Source: Eutreptiella sp. 'Long Island Sound 2002' (Eukaryota > Euglenozoa > Euglenophyceae > Eutreptiales > Eutreptiaceae). Taken from it: DNA of 64,000 bases. The stretch lies in the NCBI GenBank assembly GCA_964036045.1, contig OZ038378.1, positions 37,325,228 to 37,389,227 of the forward strand, in the 5' to 3' direction. Each line of letters begins with the position of its first letter. Position 1 is the first letter of the stretch. The position numbers and the translations under genes were made by a program. Under the pieces are notes generated by a model, which was given only the letters and a program-made list of their open reading frames with translations, was not told the origin of the DNA and did no database searches. Positions 19,734-31,152 of the stretch are shown here, one piece after another.

Positions 19734-22700
19734 ACCACCGGCCCAGTCACGGCTTCCACCATCACAGGCAAGGGGCTAGACGACGAGCTCACCTCGGCCG
19801 GGATACCGGCCGACCAAATTCAGCACTTTCTTTGCCTTAGCCAGCCCAGCCAGCCCGGCTCCCCAGTGCCCCCCCAGCCCCCCCCTATCCCGCCCCCCCC
19901 GAGATCCAACACGCGCCTACGGAAGGGTTACCAACGGCCTCACCGCCCCCCCATACCCCTCCCTTCAGAACTGCGTTTTCTATCCCACAACTTGCAGAAG
20001 AAACCCATAGTGAGCAGCCAAATTCTCCGACACCTCAAGAACGACTTCGACATCCTCTTCCTCCAAGAAATCAATCACGCCCCCATCCTCCCCCACGTAT
20101 ACGCCTACGGTTCGGGCACTAAAGCCACCATCGTTTCGAATATCAGCCAAGACAAACACTCCAGAGGCGAGCATGGTTCCGTCTTGGTCTGTTCCCCCCG
20201 GCTCTCCCGCTTCGTTACCCCCCTTCCCCGACTAGATACAGAAGGGATGCTGGCGGCAGCCGTTCTCACTCTCCCGGGGGCCCCGCCCACCTTGCTGGTC
20301 TCGGTATACGCCCCAAGCACGGACGTCCACCGCTCAAAAATTGAAAACATCCTACGGCCACTCATGCATCAGTATCCTAACCACGTCCTCGGTGGGGACA
20401 CCAATTGCATAATGTGCCCTGAACTAGACGGATCGAACCTCCAAACGGACAACGAATGGCCGTGGCTTCGCAGACAGATCACGAGCGACCCGCCGCGCCT
20501 CATCGATACCTTTCGGCACTTTCACCCGACCGAGCGGTCCTTCTCCCGATACCCCACCCCGTACAGGGCAAGCAGCAGCCGCCTTGACCATATTTTGCTC
20601 TCCCCGGCGGCCTCAGAATTTTTTGCCCCCACCTCTGCAACCATCCAAACCGACGACAAAACGTCAGACCACCACCCAGTCACGTACACCTCTCAAGTCC
20701 CCCCTCACCCTTTTACCGAAGCTCCCACAACTAAGAGGAAAGTTTTCCGAAAACTGACGGAGCGGGAACGCTCCAAGCACCACGACTCCCTTGCCCCCCT
20801 GGCGCGGTGGTGCGAGTCTACCCTCCCCCGCTTTGAGTCCTTGTCCTCGGCGGACATCGAGCTTTTCACAGACGTCGTGCTGGAGGAAGTGGCGACCAGC
20901 TACCACAGTATCACCACGCCGTCACGCCCTACCTCCTCGGCTCTGGTAAAGAAAATCAAAGAGTCCCTGCAAACCTTGCCCCCCCCCAGCCATCCCAACT
21001 ACCCCGCTTCCATGGACACGCTCAACAAACTCGTCAAGGAGTGGGAAACCAAAGTGAACAAGGCCGCAACCACCAAAATCCATCGGTGCCTAGTGAGGAA
21101 AACTAGGATCAAACGCACCATCAACGAGGCGCTCAACCCCGTGGAACGAGGTGAAATAACGCTGAAGCGCCCGGGCACCACACAGCTCGTCTCCACCCCC
21201 AAAGAAGTGGGCTCTATTTTCTCTTCTACACTCCTCACCCTGGGGGGCAGCCTCGAATACGCACCGCCGAACACTCTAGTGGATCGCCTACTCGCACACT
21301 CCCCCGCCTGCCCCGAACCCACAAAACACGGCCTCCTCCCTGACATTACCTGGGAATCGTTACGCAACACGCTTAAGAGGTCCAAGCCCAACAAGGCGGG
21401 GGGGCGGGACTTCACAAACCACTACACTTTGCACGTCTCCCCCCCCCCTATCCAACAATTCATTTGGAAGGTATGCAACTACTACCTCCACCGGCCGTTG
21501 CCCGAGAAATGGCTCGAAGCCAACATTATCTTGCTTTTTAAGAAAGGGGACGTGATGAACCCGGTAAATTACAGGCCTATAGCCTTGCTGAACAGCGTTT
21601 ACAAAATAATTGCAACACACGCCAACCGAGAGCTACTGGCAGCGGCCATTGAACATTCCATCATACACCCCACCCAGTTCGGCGGGCTTCCGAACCGCAG
21701 ATGCCAGGACCACATTTTCAACCTCTTATCCACGTTTCGGGAATCGGTCGGTAGCTACAGCCTCTACATTGATTTCAATAAGGCTTTTAACTCCGTCCCC
21801 CACACCACCCTCTTCACAGTTCTATCCCGCCTGAACTTTCCTACGCCCCTTGTAAACCTCATTCAATCCTTGTACCGTGCCCCTCGCGACTTCCCAGTGG
21901 TGTCAGGTCAAACCCACTCCTCACACCTGCAAACCAGAGGCGTTCGGCAAGGATGCCCCATGTCACCAATCCTTTTCTGCCTCTACCTGAATGTGCTCCT
22001 CTTCGCCTTGCCGTCCCACGTCACTGCACCCCCCTCCCCACACGAATCGGGCCACGCCTTTGTTGACGACCTCCTCTATCGATCAGAGAATGGGGACCGC
22101 ATACAGCAAGTTTTAAACTTCTTCGACACGGTCGCCAGGGAGTGGGGTCTAGACCTTAACCTCAGCAAAACCGAGATCCACGCTATGGGAACAGCTCCCC
22201 CCAGAACCTTCACCTCCCCCTCGGGCACCCCCCTGTCGACAACAAACCAAAAGACGGGGCAACCACACAATTGCTACAAATACCTAGGGGTATACATCTT
22301 CACCGCCAACCATGAGGCACAAACACTGGCATTGGCCAAGTCGGAAATACGCTCATTTTTCACAACCCTCCAACCCCTCCAGCTCACCCTTTCGGAATAC
22401 ATTCTCTTGGTGAACGTCCAACTCATCCCTATTCTTTCCTACCGCCTCATGGCACACCCCCTGGCCCTGAGCGAGTTGGGGGCCCTTCAGGCCATGATCT
22501 GGCAAAATGTTGCGCATGACCCCTCCCCGGACAGAGCCAACAGGATCTCCCGCCTCGTCTCCCCTAAGGCCCGCTACACCCCTCGCCACCAGGGAGGCTT
22601 AGGACTCCGCCACTTCACTTTTTCAACTTGCATGGCCCTGGTAAACACCGCAATAAGGTACCTCAACGGAGACGGCCCGGCCTCGACAAACGAATCTTTT

Positions 22701-24779
22701 TCGGAAGCAATGCTCTCCACCACACGCAACGCAATCCAAGACACCATCATGGACGCATGCCACGCCATAGGCTTCCGATACCACAGCACCGGCCTCTGGG
22801 CCTCCTGCCCCCCCTCCCTTTTCCTCCCAAAAGAAAAAGTCCAGGTCCGGTTCCTAGCCACCAAGCCGGCACCACAATACAGCAAGTTCGGCAACAGATT
22901 AAAACGGACGCCCCAGGACCTGGGGTTCCACCTAGGTACAGTCACGGAAGTGCACTCAGAATCGGCCACACTCCAGTTTTCGGACGGCACCACCCACACC
23001 ATCAAAAACCCCGGTCTCCGCCGCAACGAGAAAGAATACACCTTTCAAAACCCAGCCATTTCTGTCCTCCCTCAACTGGCGGGTCGCCACGAACTGCTCA
23101 CCCCCCCCCTTCTTCACCCTCAAGAATACATCCTCAACCCCCCCCCCGGGCCATACGGCGGGGTCCTACTCGACTCGTCACTGCATGGCGAGCTGTACCG
23201 GCTCCCAGATGAACCTCACTCCCTTGACCCCGACGACCTCGAAGAATGGGGTTGTGAAGCAGCCCTTGCCCTCCTCCTCGCATCGTCCCCCGGCACGACA
23301 TGGGTGTACTTGGATGGCTCAGCGGGCGCCTTGGGCTACGGATCGGCGGCCACCCTGTTTTTTCCAAATGGCTCCAGATGGGTACTGTGCCAAACGTCCC
23401 CGTACCAGTCATCAGAGGGATCGGAGTTCTGGGCCGCTATTATGTTCCTACGGTGGGCCCTTGCATCTCACCCGCACCTCACCTTCGCCGTGCTAGGGGA
23501 CAACCTCCACGTTATCACTGTTCTCTCTCCGAACACCCCCCCAGGCCTCCCATCACGCTCGCCAGCCGGCACGTGGGAATCCTCTCTCCAGTCCATTCAG
23601 GCCTCCCTACGCCCAGGGATGATCCAGGGTTGGGGGTGGATCAAGGGGCACGCCGGGTTCGTGGGGAATGAAATCTCAGATGCTTACTCAAAGTGGGCCG
23701 CCCACGTGATGGTCTGGGACCCCTCCCTCCTCCCCCCCCCCCCGATAGGGTGCATATCCAGGGGCCCCCTCCCAGTCATACACAAATTGACTACAACCTC
23801 AATCAAGCATCTCCTCCCTCGCCACAAACACGAAAACATCCACGCACCGTCCAGCTTCCACTTTTACAATCACACTTCGTGGTTCAAAGGCCTCCCTTTC
23901 AAATGGTCCTCCGGAAATTTCAACATGGCGCCATTTGCTTTCCACGACGACTTGCGCCCTCGCCATTGCCACGCTTGCCCCGACCCGCACCCGATGGATG
24001 TTATCTCTTTCGTCTCACACTGCCCAACGTGCGAACACCTGGTCCAATCCTACATTCAATGCTGGCGCCCCCCTTTCACCACGGTGGTGTCCCAATGGTG
24101 GTCCGCGACCACACACGTGGGGGAGAGACGCAATTTCGTCCGGGGGCTTGTTCCCATGACGCTGTACACCAAACTCACAACCCCCCCCTCCGGCCGAAGA
24201 AAACCAGCACACTGTCACGACTTAAAACTCGCCCTGAAGGATCGTGTTCCCCTGCTCCTCAGCGCCCTATACCGCACGCTGGAATGGCTAAAAGACCACC
24301 CCCCCCCAGCCCCGCTCACCCCCCCTACGGGCCCCAACTCATGGGGACGCCCCTGGTCGCCCTACAGCACGTCGCACACCGCCCAACAACGCCCCCCCCC
24401 CGCCTACCACCCTCCCCCCCCCCTCCCGGACAAAGTTGCACACAAGCCCCCGAAACGCCCCCGCCCCCCATCTCCTGCGGCACACACCAAAACTCGAAAA
24501 CACGGCCGCCAGCCCCCAAGGCCCGTCCGGCCTCTATCACTGAAACGCGGTACCGCAAGTCAACCCCAGCCAGAGCCTCCGCCCCCCAAACGGCCGCTCA
24601 CAATCAGGGACATGTTCAACCTCCCCCCCCCCCCTAGACCAGCACCCCCCCTCGCCGCCTCCGCCCCCATTTCCGCCCCTTCTCCTCGCATAACAAGGTA
24701 CTTCGCACCAGCCCCCCCCTCCGGCGCGAGTACAAACTCACAATCGTCCTCACACTCGTCCAACGTGTCATCTCTTTGA
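19734..24779 (+). CDS. LINE-1 endonuclease-reverse transcriptase-RNase H polyprotein
   Basis: The frame opens after a TGA at 19731 and has no ATG near its start; the first possible initiator is GTG at 19866. Residue numbers below count from there. The APE-like endonuclease has SHNLQ (39), LQEIN, VYAPS, GGDTN (175), SSRLDHILL and SDHHPV (267). RT has NYRPIALLNS, YIDFNKAFN (633), GVRQGCPMSP and FVDDLL (731). RNase H has YLDGSAG (1144), SEGSEFWA, LGDNLHV and IKGHAGFVGNEISDA (1259). A cysteine/histidine cluster (CHACPDPHP ... SHCPTC, about 1365) resembles the LINE C-terminal zinc module. The long Pro-rich tail ends with TIRDMFNL and RITRYF, both reminiscent of PCNA-binding motifs. Confidence 0.93.
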   Translation, partial: TTGPVTASTITGKGLDDELTSAGIPADQIQHFLCLSQPSQPGSPVPPQPPPIPPPPRSNTRLRKGYQRPHRPPIPLPSELRFLSHNLQKKPIVSSQILRHLKNDFDILFLQEINHAPILPHVYAYGSGTKATIVSNISQDKHSRGEHGSVLVCSPRLSRFVTPLPRLDTEGMLAAAVLTLPGAPPTLLVSVYAPSTDVHRSKIENILRPLMHQYPNHVLGGDTNCIMCPELDGSNLQTDNEWPWLRRQITSDPPRLIDTFRHFHPTERSFSRYPTPYRASSSRLDHILLSPAASEFFAPTSATIQTDDKTSDHHPVTYTSQVPPHPFTEAPTTKRKVFRKLTERERSKHHDSLAPLARWCESTLPRFESLSSADIELFTDVVLEEVATSYHSITTPSRPTSSALVKKIKESLQTLPPPSHPNYPASMDTLNKLVKEWETKVNKAATTKIHRCLVRKTRIKRTINEALNPVERGEITLKRPGTTQLVSTPKEVGSIFSSTLLTLGGSLEYAPPNTLVDRLLAHSPACPEPTKHGLLPDITWESLRNTLKRSKPNKAGGRDFTNHYTLHVSPPPIQQFIWKVCNYYLHRPLPEKWLEANIILLFKKGDVMNPVNYRPIALLNSVYKIIATHANRELLAAAIEHSIIHPTQFGGLPNRRCQDHIFNLLSTFRESVGSYSLYIDFNKAFNSVPHTTLFTVLSRLNFPTPLVNLIQSLYRAPRDFPVVSGQTHSSHLQTRGVRQGCPMSPILFCLYLNVLLFALPSHVTAPPSPHESGHAFVDDLLYRSENGDRIQQVLNFFDTVAREWGLDLNLSKTEIHAMGTAPPRTFTSPSGTPLSTTNQKTGQPHNCYKYLGVYIFTANHEAQTLALAKSEIRSFFTTLQPLQLTLSEYILLVNVQLIPILSYRLMAHPLALSELGALQAMIWQNVAHDPSPDRANRISRLVSPKARYTPRHQGGLGLRHFTFSTCMALVNTAIRYLNGDGPASTNESFSEAMLSTTRNAIQDTIMDACHAIGFRYHSTGLWASCPPSLFLPKEKVQVRFLATKPAPQYSKFGNRLKRTPQDLGFHLGTVTEVHSESATLQFSDGTTHTIKNPGLRRNEKEYTFQNPAISVLPQLAGRHELLTPPLLHPQEYILNPPPGPYGGVLLDSSLHGELYRLPDEPHSLDPDDLEEWGCEAALALLLASSPGTTWVYLDGSAGALGYGSAATLFFPNGSRWVLCQTSPYQSSEGSEFWAAIMFLRWALASHPHLTFAVLGDNLHVITVLSPNTPPGLPSRSPAGTWESSLQSIQASLRPGMIQGWGWIKGHAGFVGNEISDAYSKWAAHVMVWDPSLLPPPPIGCISRGPLPVIHKLTTTSIKHLLPRHKHENIHAPSSFHFYNHTSWFKGLPFKWSSGNFNMAPFAFHDDLRPRHCHACPDPHPMDVISFVSHCPTCEHLVQSYIQCWRPPFTTVVSQWWSATTHVGERRNFVRGLVPMTLYTKLTTPPSGRRKPAHCHDLKLALKDRVPLLLSALYRTLEWLKDHPPPAPLTPPTGPNSWGRPWSPYSTSHTAQQRPPPAYHPPPPLPDKVAHKPPKRPRPPSPAAHTKTRKHGRQPPRPVRPLSLKRGTASQPQPEPPPPKRPLTIRDMFNLPPPPRPAPPLAASAPISAPSPRITRYFAPAPPSGASTNSQSSSHSSNVSSL

Positions 24780-25169
24780 AAGAGCCACACTTACACATTT
24801 TCTCACGCCGACCCTCGACAGCCCTAGCGGCGCGATCAATCAGTACTACCACACTGGCACTCACCAGTCACTTCTGCAAATGAATCCCTCCCCCAAGCCA
24901 CCCCCCGTGCTCAAGCCGTCATGCTCTAACCCCCAATCCGCAACCACACCGCCTTCGGGTATCAAGCGGAGACCCCGGCCTGCGGTTGTTTATAACGGGG
25001 CTGCCAAGTCTCTTTGAGATGAAGCAGACGAGGACAGCAACGTGCAGCGGCACTCAGCCCGCGATTGAACTTGATTTCGGGCTCCCGCCCCTCCCCAAAA
25101 AAGCTTGGCGCGCAAGAGCCTTTCTCCCCGGCCTGGCCAGCCACAAAAGGCGCCGTTCAGTGCAAAAAA
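24780..25169 (+). other. LINE-1 3' UTR
   Basis: About 390 bp runs from the stop codon to the A-run before the right target repeat. No frame or obvious hairpin was found. Confidence 0.7.
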
Positions 25170-25187
25170 AGAAAAGTGTGTTGACGA
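25170..25187. repeat. Target-site duplication, right (LINE-1)
   Basis: Identical to 18876-18893. Sequence just left of the first copy and right of this one would have been contiguous before the insertion. Confidence 0.9.
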
Positions 25188-26736
25188 AGGTGCTACCACA
25201 AGGTGGTACCTACCTTTTCACTTGGGTAACCAGAGTATATTGAGGAGTGTGAAGAAGGAGGTGCCGGCCTGTGTCTACCGCCCCTCTGTAGACCTGTGTG
25301 GTGAATCGTGGTCATTGAAGAAATGAAGGTTTACAGGATATGGAAAGTTATCCTTGCTTGACAATTGACAGGTGTCTTCTCCAATAGGGGAAGGTTAGGA
25401 AGCTAAGTTGTGGATAATTCTGCTTTGTGGGAAGAGGGAGTCCTGAGATTCATAATGCTGTAGGGAAAGCAAATGCATTTTACGGAGGCTGGTGAAGATA
25501 GAAATCGCCTTTGCTCTCCATTTCATCGTCTCTTGTGGGGACAATGACCGTGGTGAGTGCTCCGCTGCATCCTGTCGGGGTGGGGGGAAGTATGTTGTAC
25601 CGATCCAATTACTACGGGAAGACAAACATAAAGTAAATGGTCCTCCTGTCTGTCCCCACTGACGAGTTCATCCCCGCCTAGGGGACCTTTGGGGCAAGCA
25701 GGGGATGATTAAGTCAACCCCCGGGGTCGGAAAGGTCGTACCCCAAAAAGACATTATTGAGTGATATCCAACATTGTAAGATGCAAGGATCACTTGTTGT
25801 TTGCTGTGGTATGAACTGGTTTAAAAATTAAAACAATATTTCTGTTTTTGTTTCCTGTAATCCTTCTTACCCCCCATGGTACACCGCACGTCAATCATAG
25901 TTTTTGTTCTATATTTACGTGTGGGACCACACCTATGCGAAAAAACATCTCATCGTTTCCTCCAAATTTATCTTTCCGCAACAACCAACATTTGTTGTTC
26001 GGTATCAAATCTAAAAATCAATCGTCTCGTCACATTCATGTACAATGTTTGAAATGTACCCACTGTATCTTTTGTTTGAAAACCACACAGCAAATATGTT
26101 TTCAAAACCAGCAAGTGAAGATTTGTTTCAAAAGCACACAGCAAACACGTTTTCAAAACCAGCCAATGCAAAGTTCGCTTTTGAAAACCAAACTTTCCGT
26201 TTCAAAAACCACCACACACCATACCTTTGTTGCCCTGGCACCGATTTCAAAGGCTGTAAACCGCTTTTGTGCTCATGTAGTTAAGTTGATGTGTACTCAA
26301 CAAAGCAAGTTATCAAACAAACACATACTCTGCGCCAAGGGCGCAGCACACATTGGTTGACAGAACGGTACAGCTGCGTGAGCCTTGTAAGCGAAGTGCT
26401 GAGCACATTTGCTGAGTGTACCTAGAAGCACGGTCACTCCATATGTTCTACCTGCCATATGCGATCTGTGCACAGTCGGAAACATTGCAAAAGACATGCG
26501 ATTAATTGTCTTGAGTCTTTAGTGGGACACAAAGTCTGTGTCAGGCAGAGAGAGAGGGAGAGAGAGGAAGGCTTTGGCACATAGAAATCGAAAGCACAAC
26601 TTTACTCCTCATAGTTAGAGGAGTCATGCATCACAGAGCATGCAAAGTTGGACACATTGTGCTCACTCACTTTGGTCGTGCAACCTTGCTCGCTGCTTGA
26701 CGTGTCGCTCTCGTACCTCTGACCCTTTGTAGCACG
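25188..26736. other. Non-coding spacer
   Basis: I see no gene. Near 26090-26215 the phrase gttttcaaaaccagc recurs several times with variations. A GA-rich microsatellite is at about 26547-26570. Confidence 0.5.
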
Positions 26737-26958
26737 TGAAGCCGGTTCGGATCCCATTTGGCGGCATCTCTATCCTACATTTCACCGATTTCAGAATTTC
26801 AGCAGTGTCGGGTATAAATTCAAGGGAATTCCAAATTTATATTGTTTATAATTCACAGCATGGAGAATTTCACGTTTCTGGTTCAGACCAGGCCTGCTGT
26901 GTGTGCGCGCGCCCTCCTCGTGTTCCTGTTGGCGTGCGCGTGCTCTGTGTTCTTCCTT
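26737..26958 (+). repeat. 5' fragment of a gypsy-2-type LTR
   Basis: It starts TGAAGCCGGTTCGGATCC and matches the first ~220 bp of the LTRs at 27398 and 56148. A TATAAATTC box is at about 26814. It then jumps directly into sequence equivalent to the last ~440 bp of the gypsy-2 internal region, so most of one element has been deleted here. Confidence 0.75.
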
Positions 26959-27397
26959 CACAAAAAAAAAACAACGTCTCCATTGTTCCTGTATACACTC
27001 ATCATGGTGCACTGTCATCCCCCCCTCCAAGTGCCAATGTCTCCTGGAGGTGATCCAATGCTCTCAAGTCTTATGTCGGGACTGCGGGTCATGCAAGGGG
27101 TTAATGCTGTGGGTGTCAAGCCTCATATATCTGTTTGTGGGCTTTTAATGTTGACTAGTCGACGACGTTGCTTTTGTCTATCTTTGATCCCCCGAGCCTA
27201 TGCCTTTTATTTTTCGTGGTGACCGGAGGGACTTACTTCTTGTGAGTTTCTATCCTACCTCCCCCGGATCACTTTGGCGGGTGGCCACGGTGTATGTGGT
27301 ACCCTCCCACAATGAGGGGAGTTCCAAGGGAATAACCGGGGTCCCCCCGTCCTCTTTATATTTTTCCGAGCAGGGGACGATGCTCTTGGAAGGGGGG
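26959..27397 (+). other. 3' end of a gypsy-2-type internal region
   Basis: From CACAAAAAAAAAAC to the poly-purine tract GGAAGGGGGG (27388-27397) it matches 55707-56147. It shows that the LTR at 27398 was once the 3' LTR of a neighbouring copy as well as the 5' LTR of gypsy-2. Confidence 0.75.
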
Positions 27398-28384
27398 TGA
27401 ACCCGGTTCGGATCCCATTTGGCTGCATCTCTATCCTACATTTCACCGATTTCAGCGATTTCAGCAGTTTGGGGAATAAATTCAGGAAAATTCCGAATTT
27501 ATATTATTCATAATTCACAGGATGGAGAATTTCACATTTCTGGTTCAGACCAGGCCTGCTGTATGTGCGCGCGCCCATCTCGTGTTCCTGTTGGCGTGCG
27601 CGTGCTCTGTGTCCTTCAATGCGGGCCGATCGTGTGAAAATCGTGCTAATGGTGTTATTTCTATCCTGTTGCGGAAATGGAAGCGAATCGGAAGCTACGG
27701 CAACTCCAGTGGATGACAGAAGGCCCGGAATTGCGATCTGGCTAAATCCTGGTTTGGAGCCTCCGCGCCCGCCGGCTGATGCCTTTGAGGATACTGGTGT
27801 ACGTTAATGAGCGCATCTACTTCGGCAGTACCACGCCTACGTGCATGGGGGATCACAAGTCCCTTGAAGCTCGAGGAGCCCTGGTGAAAGTGAAGTGGAA
27901 ATGGATGTGGCTGGGGTACACGCACCGGAAGGCTTGAAAGTACCTCGATCCTTGCTCCGCAAGGCAAAGCGATTCCTCATTCCTTGGCTTATCATTTGTT
28001 TGCTTTGCATGTGTCATGACAACTTGATCTTCCATGGAATCAAAGAGGGTCAATCTTTGGTGATTGCGTGTGTTGTACATGTTGTGTGCACGTGCAATGG
28101 GTGAACAGGCTGAAGGTTGAGAATTGCACTTATGCCGTGGTTGCCAACCTCTCATTTGCCGTTATACTCCGGTTACCTTCGGTGAATTCATGTCATTGGT
28201 CAAACATGGTTGGTGATACACTATCCTTCTCTTGGCAGCAAGCAGTAGGGCATGAGTTCACTTAATTTGGCAATTGGATGTAGGGACAATCGTCGGTCAA
28301 GGTTGGGGATTCTCACTCGAAGTGCATGAATGCTCTCCTGTGTCATGGCTAGGCAAAAGACTCCCTCCATATGCATGGATTGTG

Positions 28385-28510
28385 TTTTGGTGAGGTTCTC
28401 TCCTGGGCCATGGATTGGTTAGGTCCTCCCTCCTGGACCATGGAATGGTTAGGTTCTCCCTTCTGGGCCATGGATTGGTTAGGTTCTCTCTCCGGGCATG
28501 GATTGGGGCA
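28385..28510 (+). repeat. Short tandem repeats in LTR
   Basis: About four imperfect ~33-36-bp units built on ggccatggattggttaggt occur in the 5' LTR. The 3' LTR near 57160-57220 has only about two, so the array has expanded or contracted between the two LTRs. Confidence 0.7.
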
Positions 28511-29471
28511 CGACCATCTCTCTCAAGGCCTGGATTGGGGCGGGACCATCTCTCTTCAAGGCAGGACTACTTCTCTTTGGGATGGGACAATCTCACATGG
28601 ATGTGCTCTTATTTGACCCGGGATACCTCTCTTTGTGCACTCACTCTGCGGGGCTGTTCTAGGTCTCTACATGTGACCCGGGGCATCTGCTTATCCAATC
28701 TTCTTACCCAATCTCTCTCCAAGTAGCATGCATTTAATTGGTTTGGTATCACACGAACATGCAAACAGGCAATATTGATTTCACTTGTTCATGTGTGGAT
28801 GGTTTCTAATGCACATGACGATTGTGTTTGCCTATGCCATCGGGTCCCAAGCAATTAGGTACCAAGTGATGGGACCAAGTGGCATGTCCAAGGATGTGAG
28901 GGCATGAGACATTTGTTGTGTGTTGGCTTCTCTATTCATGTCTTTGGTTCGCGACACTCTAACCGTAGGGAGCCCAGCAATTGGTATGTACCATACACTA
29001 AACATGTGAGGTTTGGTGGGCTGGCCCTTCTTGATGTCTTCTTTGCAAGCAGCAAGTAAACCCGCCAGGCCTATTCACTTGCTGACCATGGTGTATGATA
29101 TTGCTGAATGACGGGCACCCGGCGTTCGGTGTGGAGTACCAAAGCATTGCCATCATGGCTATATATATGTCACACATGCCAGGTGATAGGTAGTGTTTGC
29201 CATTGCCGTGAGGCCACTCTCCCGACTCATATTTAGTGATCCCCATTGCAAGTTCTTCATAATCGCACATTGGTGACTCATGAGGGTTGGCAAGTCATGT
29301 ATGTGGCGATGCAGTACTTCGTCTTCATGGAGGCCATAGTGTCATGGTTGATCAACGGTGAGAACATTTCTTATGTTTGGAACCCATGTTGTTTACTCCA
29401 TTTTCCCTTCTTGTGGGCAAGGGTAAGGATGGGCCATGTGCCCCCAGGCTTCGCGAGGAACCCAATGATGC

Positions 29472-30840
29472 TGAAGAGGTTGGGCAGTGGCTCCCTCCAA
29501 ACTTCACTTGGCGTGCACAACCCCAATCCCATGAAAATAGAAGAATTCCTCTTGAAATTGTTGATGAAGATCCATCAGTTTGGGTTTCTCGAAAGAAAAC
29601 TGTGATCCTTGCCTCGGCCATGACACAATCTGGCGTCCTAGGCAAGAGATGAGGGTATATGTAGACAAAGGAGACATGTAGACTAGTATTATGTACATGT
29701 ATCACATCTAAACTATAAAGTAGCTTAGAAAAGAGGACCAAATGAAGGTGACAGTGTCGCCGCCATCAGAAAAACTGACGGCTACGAGTCGTCGCCATCA
29801 GCATCTTCACTGAGATCCTGCCCAGACCGGGCCAAACAGTGGTTTTTTTGGCAAAAAACAGTGAAAAATAGTGATTTTTGAGTCAAAGACACCCTTTTCC
29901 TTTTCCCCCCCCAATGCGTCGCGTAGCCGACACGACGCGTTTCAGCCCCATATCAAACCATGTATGAAGAGGGCCACTGTTGGGCCCTACCATGGGCACC
30001 TGGTTGATTCCTGGAATCAACTCAGGATTTGTTGAAAAAATCGTGAACGTGACCAATTTCGCAAAAATTGAACCTTGCGGAACGCCGCAAAAATGGTCAC
30101 GGCTTATTTCTGTATTTGTGAAAATAATATATCAATAATAAAATTGATTAAAATCCTCAAAAATCGAGAAATAAAGCTCTGATTTGGAGCTGCGGGCGCA
30201 GGCGACGAAGGTCGGCGCCGAGCCCAAAAATGACGATTTCTGGGGTATTTCACAAGAATTCCCGAAGAAATCAGTGAGATCTCAATGGGAGATGCTGAAA
30301 TTTAGCATCCCCAAGCACCACTATCTCTGTGGCGCCAGCGGGTAGGGTGGAGGCGATGCCGTCGCCTTCATTTGGTCCTCTTTTCTAAGCTATTTTATAG
30401 TTTAGATTTGATACATGTACATAATACTAGTCTACATGTCTCCTTTGTCTACATATACCCTCATCTCTTGCCTAGGACGCCAGATTGTGTCATGGCCGAG
30501 GCAAGGATCACAGATTTCTCTGGAGAAACCGGAACTGATGGATTCTGATGGCGGCGACGCCGTCGCCTTCATCTCGTCCTCTTTTCTAAGCTATTTTATA
30601 GTTTAGATGTGATACATGTACATAATACTAGTCTACATGTCTCCTTTGTCTACATATACCCTCATCTCTTGCCTAGGACGCCAGATTGTGTCATAGCCGA
30701 GGCAAGGATCACAGATTTCTTTGGAGAAACCCAAACTGATGGATCTTCATCAACAATTTCAAGAGGAATTCTTGGACTTTCATGGGATTCAGGTTGTGCA
30801 TGCCAAGGGAAACTTGAAGGGAGCCACCCCCCAAGCTCTT
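29472..30840. repeat. Inverted duplication with ~280-bp arms
   Basis: 29477-29745 reappears in reverse complement at about 30570-30840, and part of it again at 30360-30560 as a direct repeat about 209 bp upstream of that arm. Both orientations encode a peptide containing RIPLEIVDEDPSVWVS and ending VLGKR before a stop, so a small coding 3' end has been duplicated head to head. The central ~600 bp is AT-rich and non-coding. Confidence 0.75.
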
Positions 30841-31152
30841 CAAAAGAAATCTGCCGACGCCAAGGCCTGCGGATGGCGACGACGCCCAGACTGCAGGAGA
30901 ATTGTCGATGACGTCGACATCTGCAGGAGCTAAGGTCCAGGGGATCAACATGATGCAGGAGGAATTCCTTGAGTCCTACAACGGGTACCACCTTGGTTAC
31001 CCCATGGACCCTATGGAGCCCCCGAGTCCAGTCGAGTCCAGTCCAGTCCAGTCCTCTGGGCGACGACCACAGCGACGACGACGCCATCTGCGAACCACCA
31101 CAGCCTGGAAGAGGTTGCAGGCGCGGAGTGGGCGCGCGAATGGAGCCGGTGG

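Larger units (their letters stand above)
18894..25169 (+). mobile_element. Intact-looking APE-type LINE carrying an AlkB ORF ('LINE-1')
   Basis: About 6.28 kb lies between two identical 18-bp direct repeats. A short A-run (seven A) precedes the right repeat, as expected of target-primed reverse transcription. The element has an AlkB dioxygenase ORF, an 85-bp gap, and one long endonuclease-RT-RNase H ORF with no stop. All catalytic residues I looked for are present, so this may be a recent and possibly competent copy. The sense strand is strikingly C-rich. The 5' leader before the first internal ATG is only 83 bp, so a slight 5' truncation cannot be excluded. Confidence 0.92.

Noticed and set aside
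27398-27650. Ordinary single 3' LTR of one element
   Set aside because: It is followed, after the nested insertion, by a PBS and leader, so it also serves as a 5' LTR.
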